A stretch of 64,000 nucleotides of DNA. Origin: Flavobacteriales bacterium UBA2669 (GTDB taxonomy: Bacteria > Bacteroidota > Bacteroidia > Flavobacteriales_E > Vicingaceae). The notes below the pieces were generated by a model. It was given only the letters and a program-made list of their open reading frames with translations, did no database searches and was not told where the DNA came from. Position numbers and translations under genes: made by a program. The stretch lies in contig DEMN01000012.1 of assembly GCA_002359215.1 (NCBI GenBank), positions 62,001 through 126,000 on the forward strand, in the 5' to 3' direction. Numbering within the stretch: the first letter of the stretch is position 1; each line of letters begins with the position of its first letter. Positions 17,684-26,978 of the stretch are shown one piece after another.

Positions 17684-18541
17684 TTACCACTTTAGAAAAA
17701 TATCTCCAATTACAAAAACAGCAAATACAACGCTAGCTATTCCATTTGTAGTAAAAAAAGCTAAATTTACTTTACTTAGGTTGGTTGGAGAAACAATTAA
17801 ATGTTGGTAAATTAATAATCCCATAAAAACAGTAGCTCCTATCCAGTATAACCAATTAAAATCTGACTGAATTCCTGCCCAAATCACAAAAAAAGCAGCA
17901 ACAAAATGTAAAAACGATGAAAAATGTAATGCGTTTTTTCTTCCCATCCATACCGGAATAGAGTGCAATTGTTGTTGTTTGTCAAAACTTTCATCTTGCA
18001 AGGCATAAATAATATCGAAACCGCTCACCCAAAATAATACAGCAAAAGAGAAATATAATGGAAGCCAATCAAAATCTCCTGTAACAGCTAAATATGCGCC
18101 AATAGGAGCTAAGCCTAGCCCTAGTCCTAAAACTAAATGACATAAAGCGGTAAATCTTTTAGTATAACTATAACCTAAAACAACTAACAAAGCAATAGGA
18201 GATAGGTAAAAACATATTGGGTTTATAAAATAAGTGGTAGCAATAAATAGTACACAATTTATAATAACAAAATAAAGAGCAGATTTAGGCTGTATGGTTC
18301 CATTGGGGATTTCTCTTACTTTGGCTGTACGTTTATTGGCTTCATCAATTTTTCGGTCAACATAGCGATTAAAAGCCATTGCAGCACTACGAGCAAAAAT
18401 CATACATAGAATTACATAGATAAAAGTTGTCCATTTAAAATCATATTCATGAAAACCAATGGCAATAAAAAAGCCAATTAAAGCAAAGGGCAATGCAAAA
18501 ATAGTGTGAGAAAATTTTACTAGGGATAAGTAGTTTTTCAT
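17684..18541 (-). CDS. UbiA-family prenyltransferase (UbiA/MqnP-like)
   Basis: This 285-residue inner-membrane enzyme attaches a polyprenyl chain to an aromatic acceptor. The first Asp-rich motif is in NRYVDRKIDEANKRT (near 58-72) and the second in DIIYALQDESFDKQQQLHS (near 174-192). These bind the Mg-pyrophosphate of the prenyl donor. About eight or nine membrane helices fill the rest. The sequence resembles the 4-hydroxybenzoate/MqnP branch rather than MenA or haem O synthase. The acceptor cannot be fixed here, as no other quinone genes are nearby. Confidence 0.87.
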   Translation of the reverse strand: MKNYLSLVKFSHTIFALPFALIGFFIAIGFHEYDFKWTTFIYVILCMIFARSAAMAFNRYVDRKIDEANKRTAKVREIPNGTIQPKSALYFVIINCVLFIATTYFINPICFYLSPIALLVVLGYSYTKRFTALCHLVLGLGLGLAPIGAYLAVTGDFDWLPLYFSFAVLFWVSGFDIIYALQDESFDKQQQLHSIPVWMGRKNALHFSSFLHFVAAFFVIWAGIQSDFNWLYWIGATVFMGLLIYQHLIVSPTNLSKVNLAFFTTNGIASVVFAVFVIGDIFLKW

Positions 18542-18564
18542 TACAAATTTAATATAATCAGATG

Positions 18565-18572
18565 CAAAGTTA
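18565..18572 (-). promoter_or_regulatory. Possible -7 box for the UbiA-family gene
   Basis: Read leftwards, TAACTTTG matches TAnnTTTG and lies 23 bases before the ATG at 18541. The -33 partner is not clear. Confidence 0.35.
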
Positions 18573-18681
18573 ATTAATGATTGAAAGCTATAAGATTTAA
18601 AAAAGAACTATTTTAAATTTATAACTGATTATGAGCAATTTTCGTTTTTTTTTATATCTTAGCCAAAAATTGAAAAGAGTT

Positions 18682-19509
18682 ATGAAGAAAAAAAAATTTT
18701 TTATTTTATTATCGAGCAGTTTTTTATGGTTTGCTTGTGAATCAAATAATGAAAATGCTACAGTAGAAGCTGTAGAAGAGATTACTGAAGAGGTAGATGA
18801 GGTTTTAGAAGAAGAATCTATGAGTTATTTATTGCCATCACCACTACAAATTGCAGAGATTTTTAAAAACTCAGGGTTAACTTATATTGGCGATTTAACT
18901 AGTCCAACTGAATTAGCTGCTACTTATAATACAAAATACAGTCAGAAATTAAATTTTGGTATTTATTCGGCAGACATGGCTTATTGTATTATTAATGATC
19001 AAACACAATCGGCAATTGAGTATTTGTCAACCTTAAGAGGTCTTTCAGAAAAAATGTGGATGACGGATGTTTTTAATACCATGGGTTTATCTAAAAGATT
19101 AGAAGCTAATGTTGGTCAACATGATTCATTAACAACCATAATGGCAGATTTACAAATTCAGCTAGATGATTATTTAGAAGAAAATGGAATGGGCTATACA
19201 GGTCCTGTGATTTTTGCTGGGGCATGGATAGAAACCATGTATTTAGGAGCAAAAGTAAATCAAGCAAATAGTAATGAGAAACTTATTTACAGACTTACTG
19301 AGCAATCGGTAGTATTAGAGAATCTGTTAAAAGCTTTAGAGCAAATAAATGAGGATAATGATTTTGATGAGCTAATTGCTGATTTAAAAGTTGTGAATAA
19401 AAATTTTGACGTGTTAGAAGAAGGTGAAGAAGCTAAATTGGGTGATGAACAAGTTGAGAAGTTGAGCATACAAATTATTAAATTAAGAAATAAAATAATA
19501 AATAACTAA
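18682..19509 (+). CDS. Hypothetical lipoprotein with acidic linker
   Basis: With the ATG at 18682 this is a 275-residue lipoprotein: FLWFACES gives Cys19. An upstream in-frame ATG at 18631 would add 17 residues ahead of the lysine-rich signal peptide and is less likely. The Cys is followed by a very acidic linker (VEEITEEVDEVLEEE) and a helical domain containing KLNFGIYSADMAYC and GPVIFAGAWIETMYLG. I do not recognise the family. A second exported protein follows after 7 bases, so the two probably form one unit. Confidence 0.65.
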   Translation: MKKKKFFILLSSSFLWFACESNNENATVEAVEEITEEVDEVLEEESMSYLLPSPLQIAEIFKNSGLTYIGDLTSPTELAATYNTKYSQKLNFGIYSADMAYCIINDQTQSAIEYLSTLRGLSEKMWMTDVFNTMGLSKRLEANVGQHDSLTTIMADLQIQLDDYLEENGMGYTGPVIFAGAWIETMYLGAKVNQANSNEKLIYRLTEQSVVLENLLKALEQINEDNDFDELIADLKVVNKNFDVLEEGEEAKLGDEQVEKLSIQIIKLRNKIINN

Positions 19510-19516
19510 ATAACAG

Positions 19517-19984
19517 ATGAAAAAGGTAATATTTTACAGTACAATTTTAGTGTTATTATTAACTACTACAGCATTAAAGTTAGAAGAAGTGCAGTGTGTG
19601 GCAGCAGATTTAAAAAATGAATTGATGCCAGTACTTAAACCGGAGTATAAGTATGACTCATCAAAAATTACAAGGGTTTTATACAAAAAAGAAGCTTTTC
19701 AGTCGGGTATAGAAGTGCCTTTATTTATGGGCGAAAAATACCGTTTTGTATTTAATACAGCAGGTTTGCCTAAAGACATTGAAATTAATATTTTTGATAA
19801 AAAACCTTCGAATAAGATGAAGAATGCTCTGTTTACATTAAGTAATGTAAGAGAAGCAGGAAAAAATGTTTATACCTTTGAACCGGAAAAATCTAAAAAG
19901 ATGTATGTTGTTTATACTATTCCTGCTACTGAAGAGGAAGGTTTAAAGGGTTGTGTAGTATTTTTATTGGGTTATAAACTGTAA
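19517..19984 (+). CDS. Hypothetical exported protein
   Basis: This 155-residue protein has an N-terminal signal segment (KVIFYSTILVLLLTTTALK). The mature part is beta-rich (VPLFMGEKYRFVFNT, MYVVYTIPATEE). Two Cys residues remain, one near the mature N-terminus and one in GCVVFLLGYKL, and could pair. No known domain recognised. It lies 7 bases after the lipoprotein gene and its last 13 bases overlap the convergent murQ stop. Confidence 0.6.
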   Translation: MKKVIFYSTILVLLLTTTALKLEEVQCVAADLKNELMPVLKPEYKYDSSKITRVLYKKEAFQSGIEVPLFMGEKYRFVFNTAGLPKDIEINIFDKKPSNKMKNALFTLSNVREAGKNVYTFEPEKSKKMYVVYTIPATEEEGLKGCVVFLLGYKL

Positions 19985-20778
19985 TTATCAATAGCTTTTC
20001 TAACGCTTCCATATTTTGTTAGTAATTTGTTAGCTGTTTTATAGTCTATCGATAATACTTTCATTATCATTTGTGTTCCTCTGTCCACCAATTTGTCGTT
20101 AGAAAGTTGCATGTCCACCATTTTGTTGCCTTTAACTTTCCCCAATTTTATCATTACAGAAGTAGAGATCATATTCAGTACTAATTTTTGAGCGGTTCCT
20201 GATTTCATGCGTGTGCTTCCTGTTACAAATTCAGGACCTACGATTACTTCAATGGGGTAGTTGGCTACTTCAGCAATTTTCGATTGTGAATTGCAAACAA
20301 TACATCCGGTTACTATTCCATTTTTATTACAAGCAGATAAACCTCCTACAACATAAGGGGTAGAGCCGGAAGCAGCTATGCCAATAACTATATCATTGGA
20401 GTTAATGTTGTATTCTTGCAAATCTTTCCATGCTTGTTCGGTGTCGTCTTCAGCAAATTCTACGGCTTTTCTTATAGCGACATCTCCACCGGCAATTAAA
20501 CCTATCACTAAGTTAAAATCTACACCAAAAGTTGGCGGACATTCAGAAGCATCAACAACACCCAACCTCCCGCTTGTTCCTGCACCAATATAAAATAACC
20601 TTCCACCAAGTTGCATTTTTTCTACAATAACATCAACTAATAGGATGATGTTGGCGATGCATTTTTCTACAGCAAATGCTACTTTTTTATCTTCATTATT
20701 AATGTTGGTTAATAATTCTTTGGTTGACATTTTTTCAAGTTCATCGTAATGAGAATCTGATTCAGTAGTTTTTTGCAT
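19972..20778 (-). CDS. murQ: N-acetylmuramic acid 6-phosphate etherase
   Basis: This 268-residue cytoplasmic SIS-domain enzyme cleaves the lactyl ether of MurNAc-6-phosphate during cell-wall recycling. Family markers are FYIGAGTSGRLGVVDASECP, IAASGSTPYVVGGL and GPEFVTGSTRMKSGTAQK. The Glu of the SECPPTF region is the proposed acid/base. The length is at the short end, as is common in Bacteroidota. No murK or anmK is adjacent. It ends in a 13-base convergent overlap with the exported protein gene. Confidence 0.96.
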   Translation of the reverse strand: MQKTTESDSHYDELEKMSTKELLTNINNEDKKVAFAVEKCIANIILLVDVIVEKMQLGGRLFYIGAGTSGRLGVVDASECPPTFGVDFNLVIGLIAGGDVAIRKAVEFAEDDTEQAWKDLQEYNINSNDIVIGIAASGSTPYVVGGLSACNKNGIVTGCIVCNSQSKIAEVANYPIEVIVGPEFVTGSTRMKSGTAQKLVLNMISTSVMIKLGKVKGNKMVDMQLSNDKLVDRGTQMIMKVLSIDYKTANKLLTKYGSVRKAIDNYSL

Positions 20779-20812
20779 GATAAAAAAGCATTTTAATTTT
20801 TGATGTAAAGAT

Positions 20813-20848
20813 AAAAAAAGAACCGTAACAACTATTGCTACGGTTCTT
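20813..20848 (-). terminator. Rho-independent terminator of ahcY
   Basis: AAGAACCGTA (20818-20827) pairs with TACGGTTCTT (20839-20848). The A run at 20813-20819 gives a U tract on the minus strand. It lies 28 bases past the ahcY stop. Confidence 0.85.
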
Positions 20849-20875
20849 AATAATTAGTTATGTTTAAACAGAAAA

Positions 20876-22189
20876 TTAATATCTGTAGTATTCAGGTTTG
20901 TATGGACCTTCTACTTTAACACCTATATATTCTGCTTGATCAGGAGTTAATTCATCTAATTCAACACCAATTTTTGCTAAGTGCAAACGAGCTACCTTTT
21001 CATCCAAGTGTTTAGGTAACATATATACCTCATTTTTGTAGTTAGCAGAGTTTTTCCATAATTCTAACTGAGCCAAAACTTGGTTAGTGAAAGAATTACT
21101 CATTACAAAAGAAGGATGTCCTGTTGCACAGCCTAAGTTTACTAATCTACCTTCAGCTAATAAGATGATTTGATTACCATTTTTTAGGTTATACATATCT
21201 ACCTGAGGTTTAATAGTATCTTTTGTAGCATTTGTATTTAACCAGTTAACATCAATTTCGTTGTCAAAGTGGCCAATATTACAAACAATAGCTTTATCTT
21301 TCATTTTTTCAAAATGACGACCTTGAATAATATCTTTGTTTCCTGTTGTAGTAACAATAATATCACCTTGTCCAACAACATCATCCATTTTTTTAACAGC
21401 AAAACCATCCATTGCAGCTTGTAAAGCACAAATTGGGTCAATTTCAGTAACAATAACTCTTGCTCCTGCACCTCTTAAAGAAGCAGCAGAACCTTTACCA
21501 ACATCACCATATCCAGCAACAACAGCCACTTTTCCAGCCATCATTACATCTGTAGCTCTTCTAATAGCGTCAACCAAAGATTCTTTACATCCGTATTTGT
21601 TATCAAATTTAGATTTTGTTACAGAATCATTAATATTGATAGCAGGCATTACTAAAGTGCCTTTTTTCATTCTTTCGTAAAGACGGTGAACACCTGTAGT
21701 AGTCTCTTCAGATAATCCTTTAATGTCTTTAGTTAATTCTGGATATTGATCAAAAACCATATTAGTTAAATCACCACCATCATCTAAAATCATGTTTAAT
21801 GGCTTTCCGCCTTCAAAAGCAAATAATGTTTGTTCTATACACCAGTTGAATTCATCTTCGGTTAAACCTTTCCAAGCAAAAACAGGAACTCCTGTAGCAG
21901 CAATAGCAGCAGCAGCCTGATCTTGAGTTGAGAAGATATTACATGATGACCAACTTACTTCAGCACCTAAGTGCACTAATGTTTCAATAAGAACAGCAGT
22001 TTGAATAGTCATGTGAAGACATCCAGCAATTCTTGCACCTGCTAAAGGTTTAGAATCTCCATATTCTTCTCTGATAGCCATTAATCCTGGCATTTCAGCT
22101 TCTGCTAATCTAATTTCTTTTCTCCCCCAATCTGCAAGAGAAATGTCTTTAACTTTGTAGGGTAATTTTTCCACGTTTGTAGTATTCAT
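20876..22189 (-). CDS. ahcY: Adenosylhomocysteinase
   Basis: This 437-residue NAD-dependent enzyme splits S-adenosylhomocysteine to adenosine and homocysteine, keeping methyltransferases active. The NAD-binding loop [18 protein letters not shown] and the substrate-site segments [13 protein letters not shown] and [16 protein letters not shown] are clear. The C-terminal KPEYYRY tail ends the protein as in the family. The length is normal. A strong terminator follows, so it is a single-gene unit. I see no SAH riboswitch in the short leader. Confidence 0.98.
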   Translation of the reverse strand: MNTTNVEKLPYKVKDISLADWGRKEIRLAEAEMPGLMAIREEYGDSKPLAGARIAGCLHMTIQTAVLIETLVHLGAEVSWSSCNIFSTQDQAAAAIAATGVPVFAWKGLTEDEFNWCIEQTLFAFEGGKPLNMILDDGGDLTNMVFDQYPELTKDIKGLSEETTTGVHRLYERMKKGTLVMPAININDSVTKSKFDNKYGCKESLVDAIRRATDVMMAGKVAVVAGYGDVGKGSAASLRGAGARVIVTEIDPICALQAAMDGFAVKKMDDVVGQGDIIVTTTGNKDIIQGRHFEKMKDKAIVCNIGHFDNEIDVNWLNTNATKDTIKPQVDMYNLKNGNQIILLAEGRLVNLGCATGHPSFVMSNSFTNQVLAQLELWKNSANYKNEVYMLPKHLDEKVARLHLAKIGVELDELTPDQAEYIGVKVEGPYKPEYYRY

Positions 22190-22258
22190 TATGGTTAAGT
22201 TTAATAATTTTGATTATACAATGCGAAGTTACTAAATAACCATGAACCAATAAATAAA

Positions 22259-22879
22259 ATGCCATTATTTCTCATAAAAAAACCTAATAATCACGTTGAT
22301 ATTGCGGTATGGAAAATCAGTGAATCTCAAGATGAATTACTGGAGATGCTGAAAGATAAAGTATCTGAACCTGATGATGCTATGACTTCTTCCAATCAAT
22401 CAAAATTTAGTCAGAGAATTGCGGTTAGATTACTTTTAGCTCATTTTTTTGATTCTTTTACATTAGAGTATGATGATAAAGGAAAACCTCATTTAGCAGA
22501 TCAAGAAGACGTGCATATTTCTATTTCTCATGCCAATGAGTTTGTGGCAATAGCAGTAAATTACCAAGAACCTTGCGGAGTAGATATCGAAAAAATTTCT
22601 GCAAAAGCATTACGAGTAAAAAATAAGTTTATGAATGAAAAAGAACTCGACTTGGTAGCGGAAAATGAAGAATTGGCAACAACTATGTGGAGTGCAAAAG
22701 AAGCATTGTACAAATATTATGGAAGAAAAGAAGTGATTTTTGATACAGATTTATCTCTAACTAACCTATCTTTAACCGAATGTGATTTTATTGGTAGTAT
22801 AAAGCTTAATGGTTTTGAAAAGCAATTGAATTTGAAAAAAGAAAAAATAGAAAGTTTTATGTTAGTTTATACTTGTTGA
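22259..22879 (+). CDS. 4'-phosphopantetheinyl transferase superfamily protein
   Basis: This 206-residue enzyme of the Sfp/AcpT type moves the phosphopantetheine arm of CoA to a carrier-protein serine. The core motifs are KPHLADQEDVHISISH, CGVDIEKI with the Mg-binding Asp/Glu, and WSAKEALYKYYG. The length and order of motifs match the Sfp-like branch rather than the short AcpS branch. Its carrier targets are not nearby. It is divergent from ahcY with about 70 bases between; a TAATTTTG box at 22205-22212 may be its promoter. Confidence 0.92.
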   Translation: MPLFLIKKPNNHVDIAVWKISESQDELLEMLKDKVSEPDDAMTSSNQSKFSQRIAVRLLLAHFFDSFTLEYDDKGKPHLADQEDVHISISHANEFVAIAVNYQEPCGVDIEKISAKALRVKNKFMNEKELDLVAENEELATTMWSAKEALYKYYGRKEVIFDTDLSLTNLSLTECDFIGSIKLNGFEKQLNLKKEKIESFMLVYTC

Positions 22880-22948
22880 AACCTTTCTTTTGTTTTTTGA
22901 AAAATATTAAATAGGTTTGGTAAATATTTTATTACGTTTGTATGTAAT

Positions 22949-23701
22949 ATGGAAATTAATCAACTTTACTCGGAAATAAGTGCTAAAATGGCAAGTAACA
23001 AAAAGATGCTTGCAGTGCTTATAGACCCTGATAAGCAAAATTATTCTGAGCTTTTAAAAACTATTCACTTATGTAATGATAGGGAAGTTGACTTTATTTT
23101 TGTTGGAGGAAGTTTACTTACTAATGGAGATATAGAAAAAACAGCACGTTTTATAAAAGAAAATACCTCTATTCCATTAATTATTTTCCCTGGAAGTACG
23201 AACCAAATAACCCATTATGCGGATGGAATTTTAATGTTATCTTTAATTTCTGGCAGAAATGCAGAGTTTTTAATCGGTAACCATGTAGTAGCTGCACCTT
23301 ATATTAAAAAAGCTAATCTAGAAGCACTTTCAACAGGTTATATTTTGGTGGATGGCGGAGCAGCAACAACCGTAAGTTATATTAGCAACACCTTGCCGAT
23401 TCCGCACAATAAACCTGAAATTGCAACGGTTACAGCATTGGCAGGTGAGTATTTGGGTATGAAAATGATTTATTTAGATGCAGGAAGCGGAGCAAAACAG
23501 CATGTCGCCCAAGAAATGATTCAGCAAGTAAAAGCAACTATTTCTATTCCACTAATTGTTGGAGGAGGAATAACTAATGCTGCTACAGCTCAACAAATTT
23601 ATGCATCTGGAGCGGATATGATTGTTATTGGAAACGGAACAGAAAGCAATAGAAATCTTATCACTGAAATTTCAAAAGAAAAATTTAAAATAGCAACCTA
23701 A
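22949..23701 (+). CDS. Geranylgeranylglyceryl/heptaprenylglyceryl phosphate synthase family protein
   Basis: This 250-residue TIM-barrel prenyltransferase of the GGGP synthase/PcrB family makes an ether bond between glycerol-1-phosphate and a polyprenyl diphosphate. Family marks are LIDPDKQ (25-31), FVGGSLLT, IIFPGSTNQI, GRNAEFLIGNHVVAAP, and the phosphate-binding loops YLDAGSGAK, VGGGITN and GADMIVIGNG. Bacteroidota are known to carry such enzymes, but the final lipid is not well defined. It precedes the PIN-PhoH gene by 15 bases and may be co-transcribed with it. A TACGTTTG box at 22933-22940 lies just ahead of its ATG. Confidence 0.93.
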   Translation: MEINQLYSEISAKMASNKKMLAVLIDPDKQNYSELLKTIHLCNDREVDFIFVGGSLLTNGDIEKTARFIKENTSIPLIIFPGSTNQITHYADGILMLSLISGRNAEFLIGNHVVAAPYIKKANLEALSTGYILVDGGAATTVSYISNTLPIPHNKPEIATVTALAGEYLGMKMIYLDAGSGAKQHVAQEMIQQVKATISIPLIVGGGITNAATAQQIYASGADMIVIGNGTESNRNLITEISKEKFKIAT

Positions 23702-23716
23702 AAACGATTACACCTT

Positions 23717-25054
23717 ATGGCTAAGAAAAAAGTTAAGAAAATCTACGTGTTAGATACCTCAGTAATATTATATGATTACAATGCAATTAACAATTTTGAA
23801 GATAACGATATAGCCATACCAATTACCGTTTTAGAAGAGTTAGATAATTTTAAAAAAGGTAATGACACCAAAAATTATGCTGCACGTGAATTTATTAGGT
23901 TTGTCGATAAAATAAGTGGAAATCATACCCTACAAAAATGGATTCCTATTAAAGAAAAAGGCAGTGGTTTGTTTAAAATTGTGATGCACTATAATTCTAC
24001 TAAAATAGATGCATCAATGGTTTTTAGTGATGATAAAAATGATCATAAAATTCTTAATGCTGCTATTTCTTTAAAAGAGGAATTTCCTGCAAAAACTGTT
24101 GTATTGGTAACAAAAGACATTAACCTCAGGTTAAAAGCCAAAGCATTGGATGTACAATCGGAGGATTATTTGACAGGTAAGGTTAAGGATGTTAAGAAAT
24201 TAGTAGAAACTGGCAAGCAAATTATTGAAGATGTTGATAGTGAAATTACCAAAAGGGTTTATGCAGGAGATAAGGTTTATGAGACAGAAATAAATGGTGT
24301 GAAGCTTAAAAATAATACTTATTATGTTTTTAGAAATGAGAAGTCATCAGCTTTAGCTTATTTTAACCCTTTAGAACAAGCTATAGAAAGGGTTGAAAAA
24401 GAATATGTTTACGGAATAAAACCCAAAAATGCTGAGCAAACTTTTGCAGTTCATGCCCTGTTGAATGATAACATTAAATTGGTAGCCTTACAAGGCGTTG
24501 CCGGAACAGGAAAAACCTTATTAGCTTTAGCAAGTTCTTTAGAGCAAAAAAATAAATACAGTCAAATTATTTTAGCCCGACCAATTGTACCATTGAGCAA
24601 CAGAGATATTGGATATTTGCCAGGAGATGCCAATGAGAAGATTGGTCCATACATGGAACCACTTTGGGATAATTTAAAATTTATTAAAAATCAATTTGGA
24701 TTAAAAGAAAAACGTCATAAAAATATTGATGAAATGCAGGAGCAAGGAAAAATTGTAATTACTCCGTTAGCATACATTAGAGGTAGAAGTTTAAGCGATG
24801 TTTATTTTATTGTAGATGAAGCTCAGAACTTAACACCACATGAGGTAAAAACCATTATCACCCGTGCGGGAGAAAATACCAAAATTGTATTCACAGGAGA
24901 TGTCAACCAAATTGATTCTCCTTATTTAGATGAGCAAAGTAACGGACTTTCTTATCTAATAGATAAACTAAAAGGACATCATTTGTTTGCTCATATTAAA
25001 CTAGAAAAAGGCGAACGCTCTGAATTAGCCAACTTGGCAAATGAAATGCTGTAG
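23717..25054 (+). CDS. PIN-domain PhoH-family ATPase (YlaK type)
   Basis: This 445-residue protein has a PIN nuclease domain (YVLDTSVILYDYNA at 10-23, KNYAAREFIRFVDK, FSDDKNDHKILNAA) followed by a PhoH ATPase domain. The ATPase has Walker A LQGVAGTGKTLLALA and Walker B YFIVDEAQNLTPHEVK. PIN-PhoH proteins are proposed RNA-unwinding ribonucleases. The conserved ARPIVPLSNRDIGYLPGD and TGDVNQIDSPYLDE blocks are typical. It lies 15 bases after the GGGP synthase gene and ends the rightward run. Confidence 0.94.
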   Translation: MAKKKVKKIYVLDTSVILYDYNAINNFEDNDIAIPITVLEELDNFKKGNDTKNYAAREFIRFVDKISGNHTLQKWIPIKEKGSGLFKIVMHYNSTKIDASMVFSDDKNDHKILNAAISLKEEFPAKTVVLVTKDINLRLKAKALDVQSEDYLTGKVKDVKKLVETGKQIIEDVDSEITKRVYAGDKVYETEINGVKLKNNTYYVFRNEKSSALAYFNPLEQAIERVEKEYVYGIKPKNAEQTFAVHALLNDNIKLVALQGVAGTGKTLLALASSLEQKNKYSQIILARPIVPLSNRDIGYLPGDANEKIGPYMEPLWDNLKFIKNQFGLKEKRHKNIDEMQEQGKIVITPLAYIRGRSLSDVYFIVDEAQNLTPHEVKTIITRAGENTKIVFTGDVNQIDSPYLDEQSNGLSYLIDKLKGHHLFAHIKLEKGERSELANLANEML

Positions 25055-25120
25055 AGTTAGTTTAGATAGTTTATAAGGTTAAGAATTTAGGGGGGTGAAT
25101 TTTTGGGGTTTATGTTTATG

Positions 25121-25960
25121 TTATGTTTTCAAAATATCATACAATTGTTCCAGCTCTTGTTTTTTATCCAAATAACCCAAATTATCGTAGGTAAACACTA
25201 GGTGTTGGACTAAGCGTTGTATAATAGTGAGATTGTCACATGGTATATAGTAACTCGCTTTTGGACTTAATTTTAGTTGAGCTAAGAAATTATCAATGTC
25301 ATATTTGCTAAAAATGGTTCCTTTATTAAATAAGTTGATATAAAACAAAATATCATTAGGCTTTTCGGAATAGGCTAAGACAAAATGTGCCGGAACATTT
25401 ACACCATAAATAGGAATATTTAGCAATTTACAGACAGAAATGTACAGAATTCCCAATGTAATGGGGTTTCCTGATTTGGACTCTACTACATTATTAATAA
25501 AGGAATTTTTGGGAGAATTAATATTTTTTGTGTTTCCATGAAAGCCATGAATTTCAAAAAAAATTCTGTTTAGCACGTTTACTTGTTCTAAAGCGGTAAG
25601 ATTTTCATTTAATTCCAACCAAGTATCTTGTTTTAATTGATTAATGGTTTTATGAATTAACTCCTCATCAATATCAGGATATTGGTATTTGGCAACAATA
25701 ATAGCACCTTGAATCAACTCTTTTTCAGGAGCATTTTTCCAATCGTTGAGCGATTTTTTGACATCCTCAAATTGTAAATGATGAATAATGTTCTCAATAC
25801 GTTCTTGGCGAAGTACATCTAAAGAGGTTTCCCAAGCATCTTCCAGATGTGGAATTACATCATTTCCTATGGAGATAAGCTTGTTTTTGATTTCATCAAA
25901 AACAGCATTGTCTGGATCGTCCAATAACTCTATTAGTGCTTTTAACTCTTTGTTTGACAT
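25121..25960 (-). CDS. SirB1-like transglutaminase-fold protein
   Basis: This 279-residue cytoplasmic protein has a HEAT-like N-terminus (about 1-60). A SirB1/transglutaminase-like domain follows, marked by LNRIFFEIHGFHGN, GNPITLGILYISVCKLLNIP and VPAHFVLAY. The His of PAHF is kept, but the SKSGNP segment where a catalytic Cys might be sought has none, so enzyme activity is doubtful. The cellular role of this family is not known. It is convergent to the PhoH gene and 54 bases upstream of the nucleoside phosphorylase stop. Confidence 0.85.
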   Translation of the reverse strand: MSNKELKALIELLDDPDNAVFDEIKNKLISIGNDVIPHLEDAWETSLDVLRQERIENIIHHLQFEDVKKSLNDWKNAPEKELIQGAIIVAKYQYPDIDEELIHKTINQLKQDTWLELNENLTALEQVNVLNRIFFEIHGFHGNTKNINSPKNSFINNVVESKSGNPITLGILYISVCKLLNIPIYGVNVPAHFVLAYSEKPNDILFYINLFNKGTIFSKYDIDNFLAQLKLSPKASYYIPCDNLTIIQRLVQHLVFTYDNLGYLDKKQELEQLYDILKT

Positions 25961-26014
25961 ATTTCAAATTTACGTCAGCACTTAAAGTTTGTGAGTTAAT
26001 TAAATAATAACTTA

Positions 26015-26893
26015 TTAACTCAATTCTGTTAATTTGGATAAAGTAAGCTCTATTAGCTTTTTAAGAGGAGGCTTGTAATCCTTGCTAAACTCTTTTGCAA
26101 ACCTGTTGGCAACAGCCACACAAACAGTGCAGGCATTATGTCCCATTGCTCTGGAAAGTCCGTAAAGTGCTGAGGTTTCCATCTCAAAGTTTACTATTTG
26201 GTGGTTGTTATAGTTAAATTGGTTTAGCTTTTCATTTAGTTGTTTTTCCTTAAGAGGAACTCTAAGCACTCTACCTTGCGGACCATAAAAACCAGGGGCG
26301 GTAGCTGTAATTCCAATATGACAATCATTCTTAAACAAATCTAACAATTGGTTGGAAGCTTTTACAAAATAAGGTTGAGCAAAAGTTCTTGCATAGTTGG
26401 TTTGTTCGTAAAAAGCGGTTAGCAATTGGTTTTCTTCATCCGTTTGTTCAAATTCATAAAAGTTCATTAATCCATCTAACCCCAAACCAAAAGAAGAAAC
26501 AACAAAACTATTTACAGGAATTTCTTTTTGCATGGCTCCACAAGTTCCTATTCTTATAATGTTCAATGATTTTTTTTCAGTTTTAATGATTCGGTTTTCT
26601 AGATCTATATTGACCAGAGCATCCAGTTCATTTAAAACAATATCAATGTTGTCAGTTCCCATTCCTGTTGACATTACTGTAATTGGTGTGTTGTTTAAAA
26701 TACCGGTATGTGTGACAATTTCTCTATTGCTTACTTTGTGGTCTATTCTGTCAAAATAATTGGATATAACTTCAACTCTCCCGGGGTCGCCAACAACAAT
26801 TACATTTTTGGCCAATTGCTCCGGATGAAGTTTTAGATGGTAAATACTATTGTCCGGTTGTAAAACTAATTCTGAAGGTTCAATTTTATGCAT
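26015..26893 (-). CDS. Nucleoside phosphorylase (uridine phosphorylase-like)
   Basis: This 292-residue PNP/UDP-family enzyme splits a nucleoside with phosphate. It has the phosphate-binding GDPGRVEVISNYF near the N-terminus, STGMGTDNIDIVLNEL, RIGTCGAMQ and the purine/pyrimidine-site FEMETSALYGLSRAMGH. The frame stays open to 26935, but the extra codons include the terminator hairpin. MHKIEPSELVLQPDNS from the ATG at 26893 is the natural start. The base preference cannot be set by eye; GDPGRV and FEMETSALYG favour a uridine phosphorylase-like member. Confidence 0.88.
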   Translation of the reverse strand: MHKIEPSELVLQPDNSIYHLKLHPEQLAKNVIVVGDPGRVEVISNYFDRIDHKVSNREIVTHTGILNNTPITVMSTGMGTDNIDIVLNELDALVNIDLENRIIKTEKKSLNIIRIGTCGAMQKEIPVNSFVVSSFGLGLDGLMNFYEFEQTDEENQLLTAFYEQTNYARTFAQPYFVKASNQLLDLFKNDCHIGITATAPGFYGPQGRVLRVPLKEKQLNEKLNQFNYNNHQIVNFEMETSALYGLSRAMGHNACTVCVAVANRFAKEFSKDYKPPLKKLIELTLSKLTELS

Positions 26894-26913
26894 ATCGGTA
26901 AGCTTTAGAAAAC

Positions 26914-26949
26914 AAAAAAAGACATTAATTTTCAAAATTAATGTCTTTT
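26914..26949 (-). terminator. Rho-independent terminator after the bTHX gene
   Basis: A 16-bp perfect stem (26917-26932 with 26934-26949) encloses a very short loop, and an A run at 26914-26920 gives a U tract leftwards. It lies 30 bases after the bTHX stop. Confidence 0.8.
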
Positions 26950-26978
26950 AAAGTTAAATTATAGTTGGTTGACAGTTA

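Noticed and set aside
26894..26935. N-terminal extension of the nucleoside phosphorylase
   Set aside because: The extra codons include one arm of the bTHX terminator; the ATG at 26893 gives the family's usual start.
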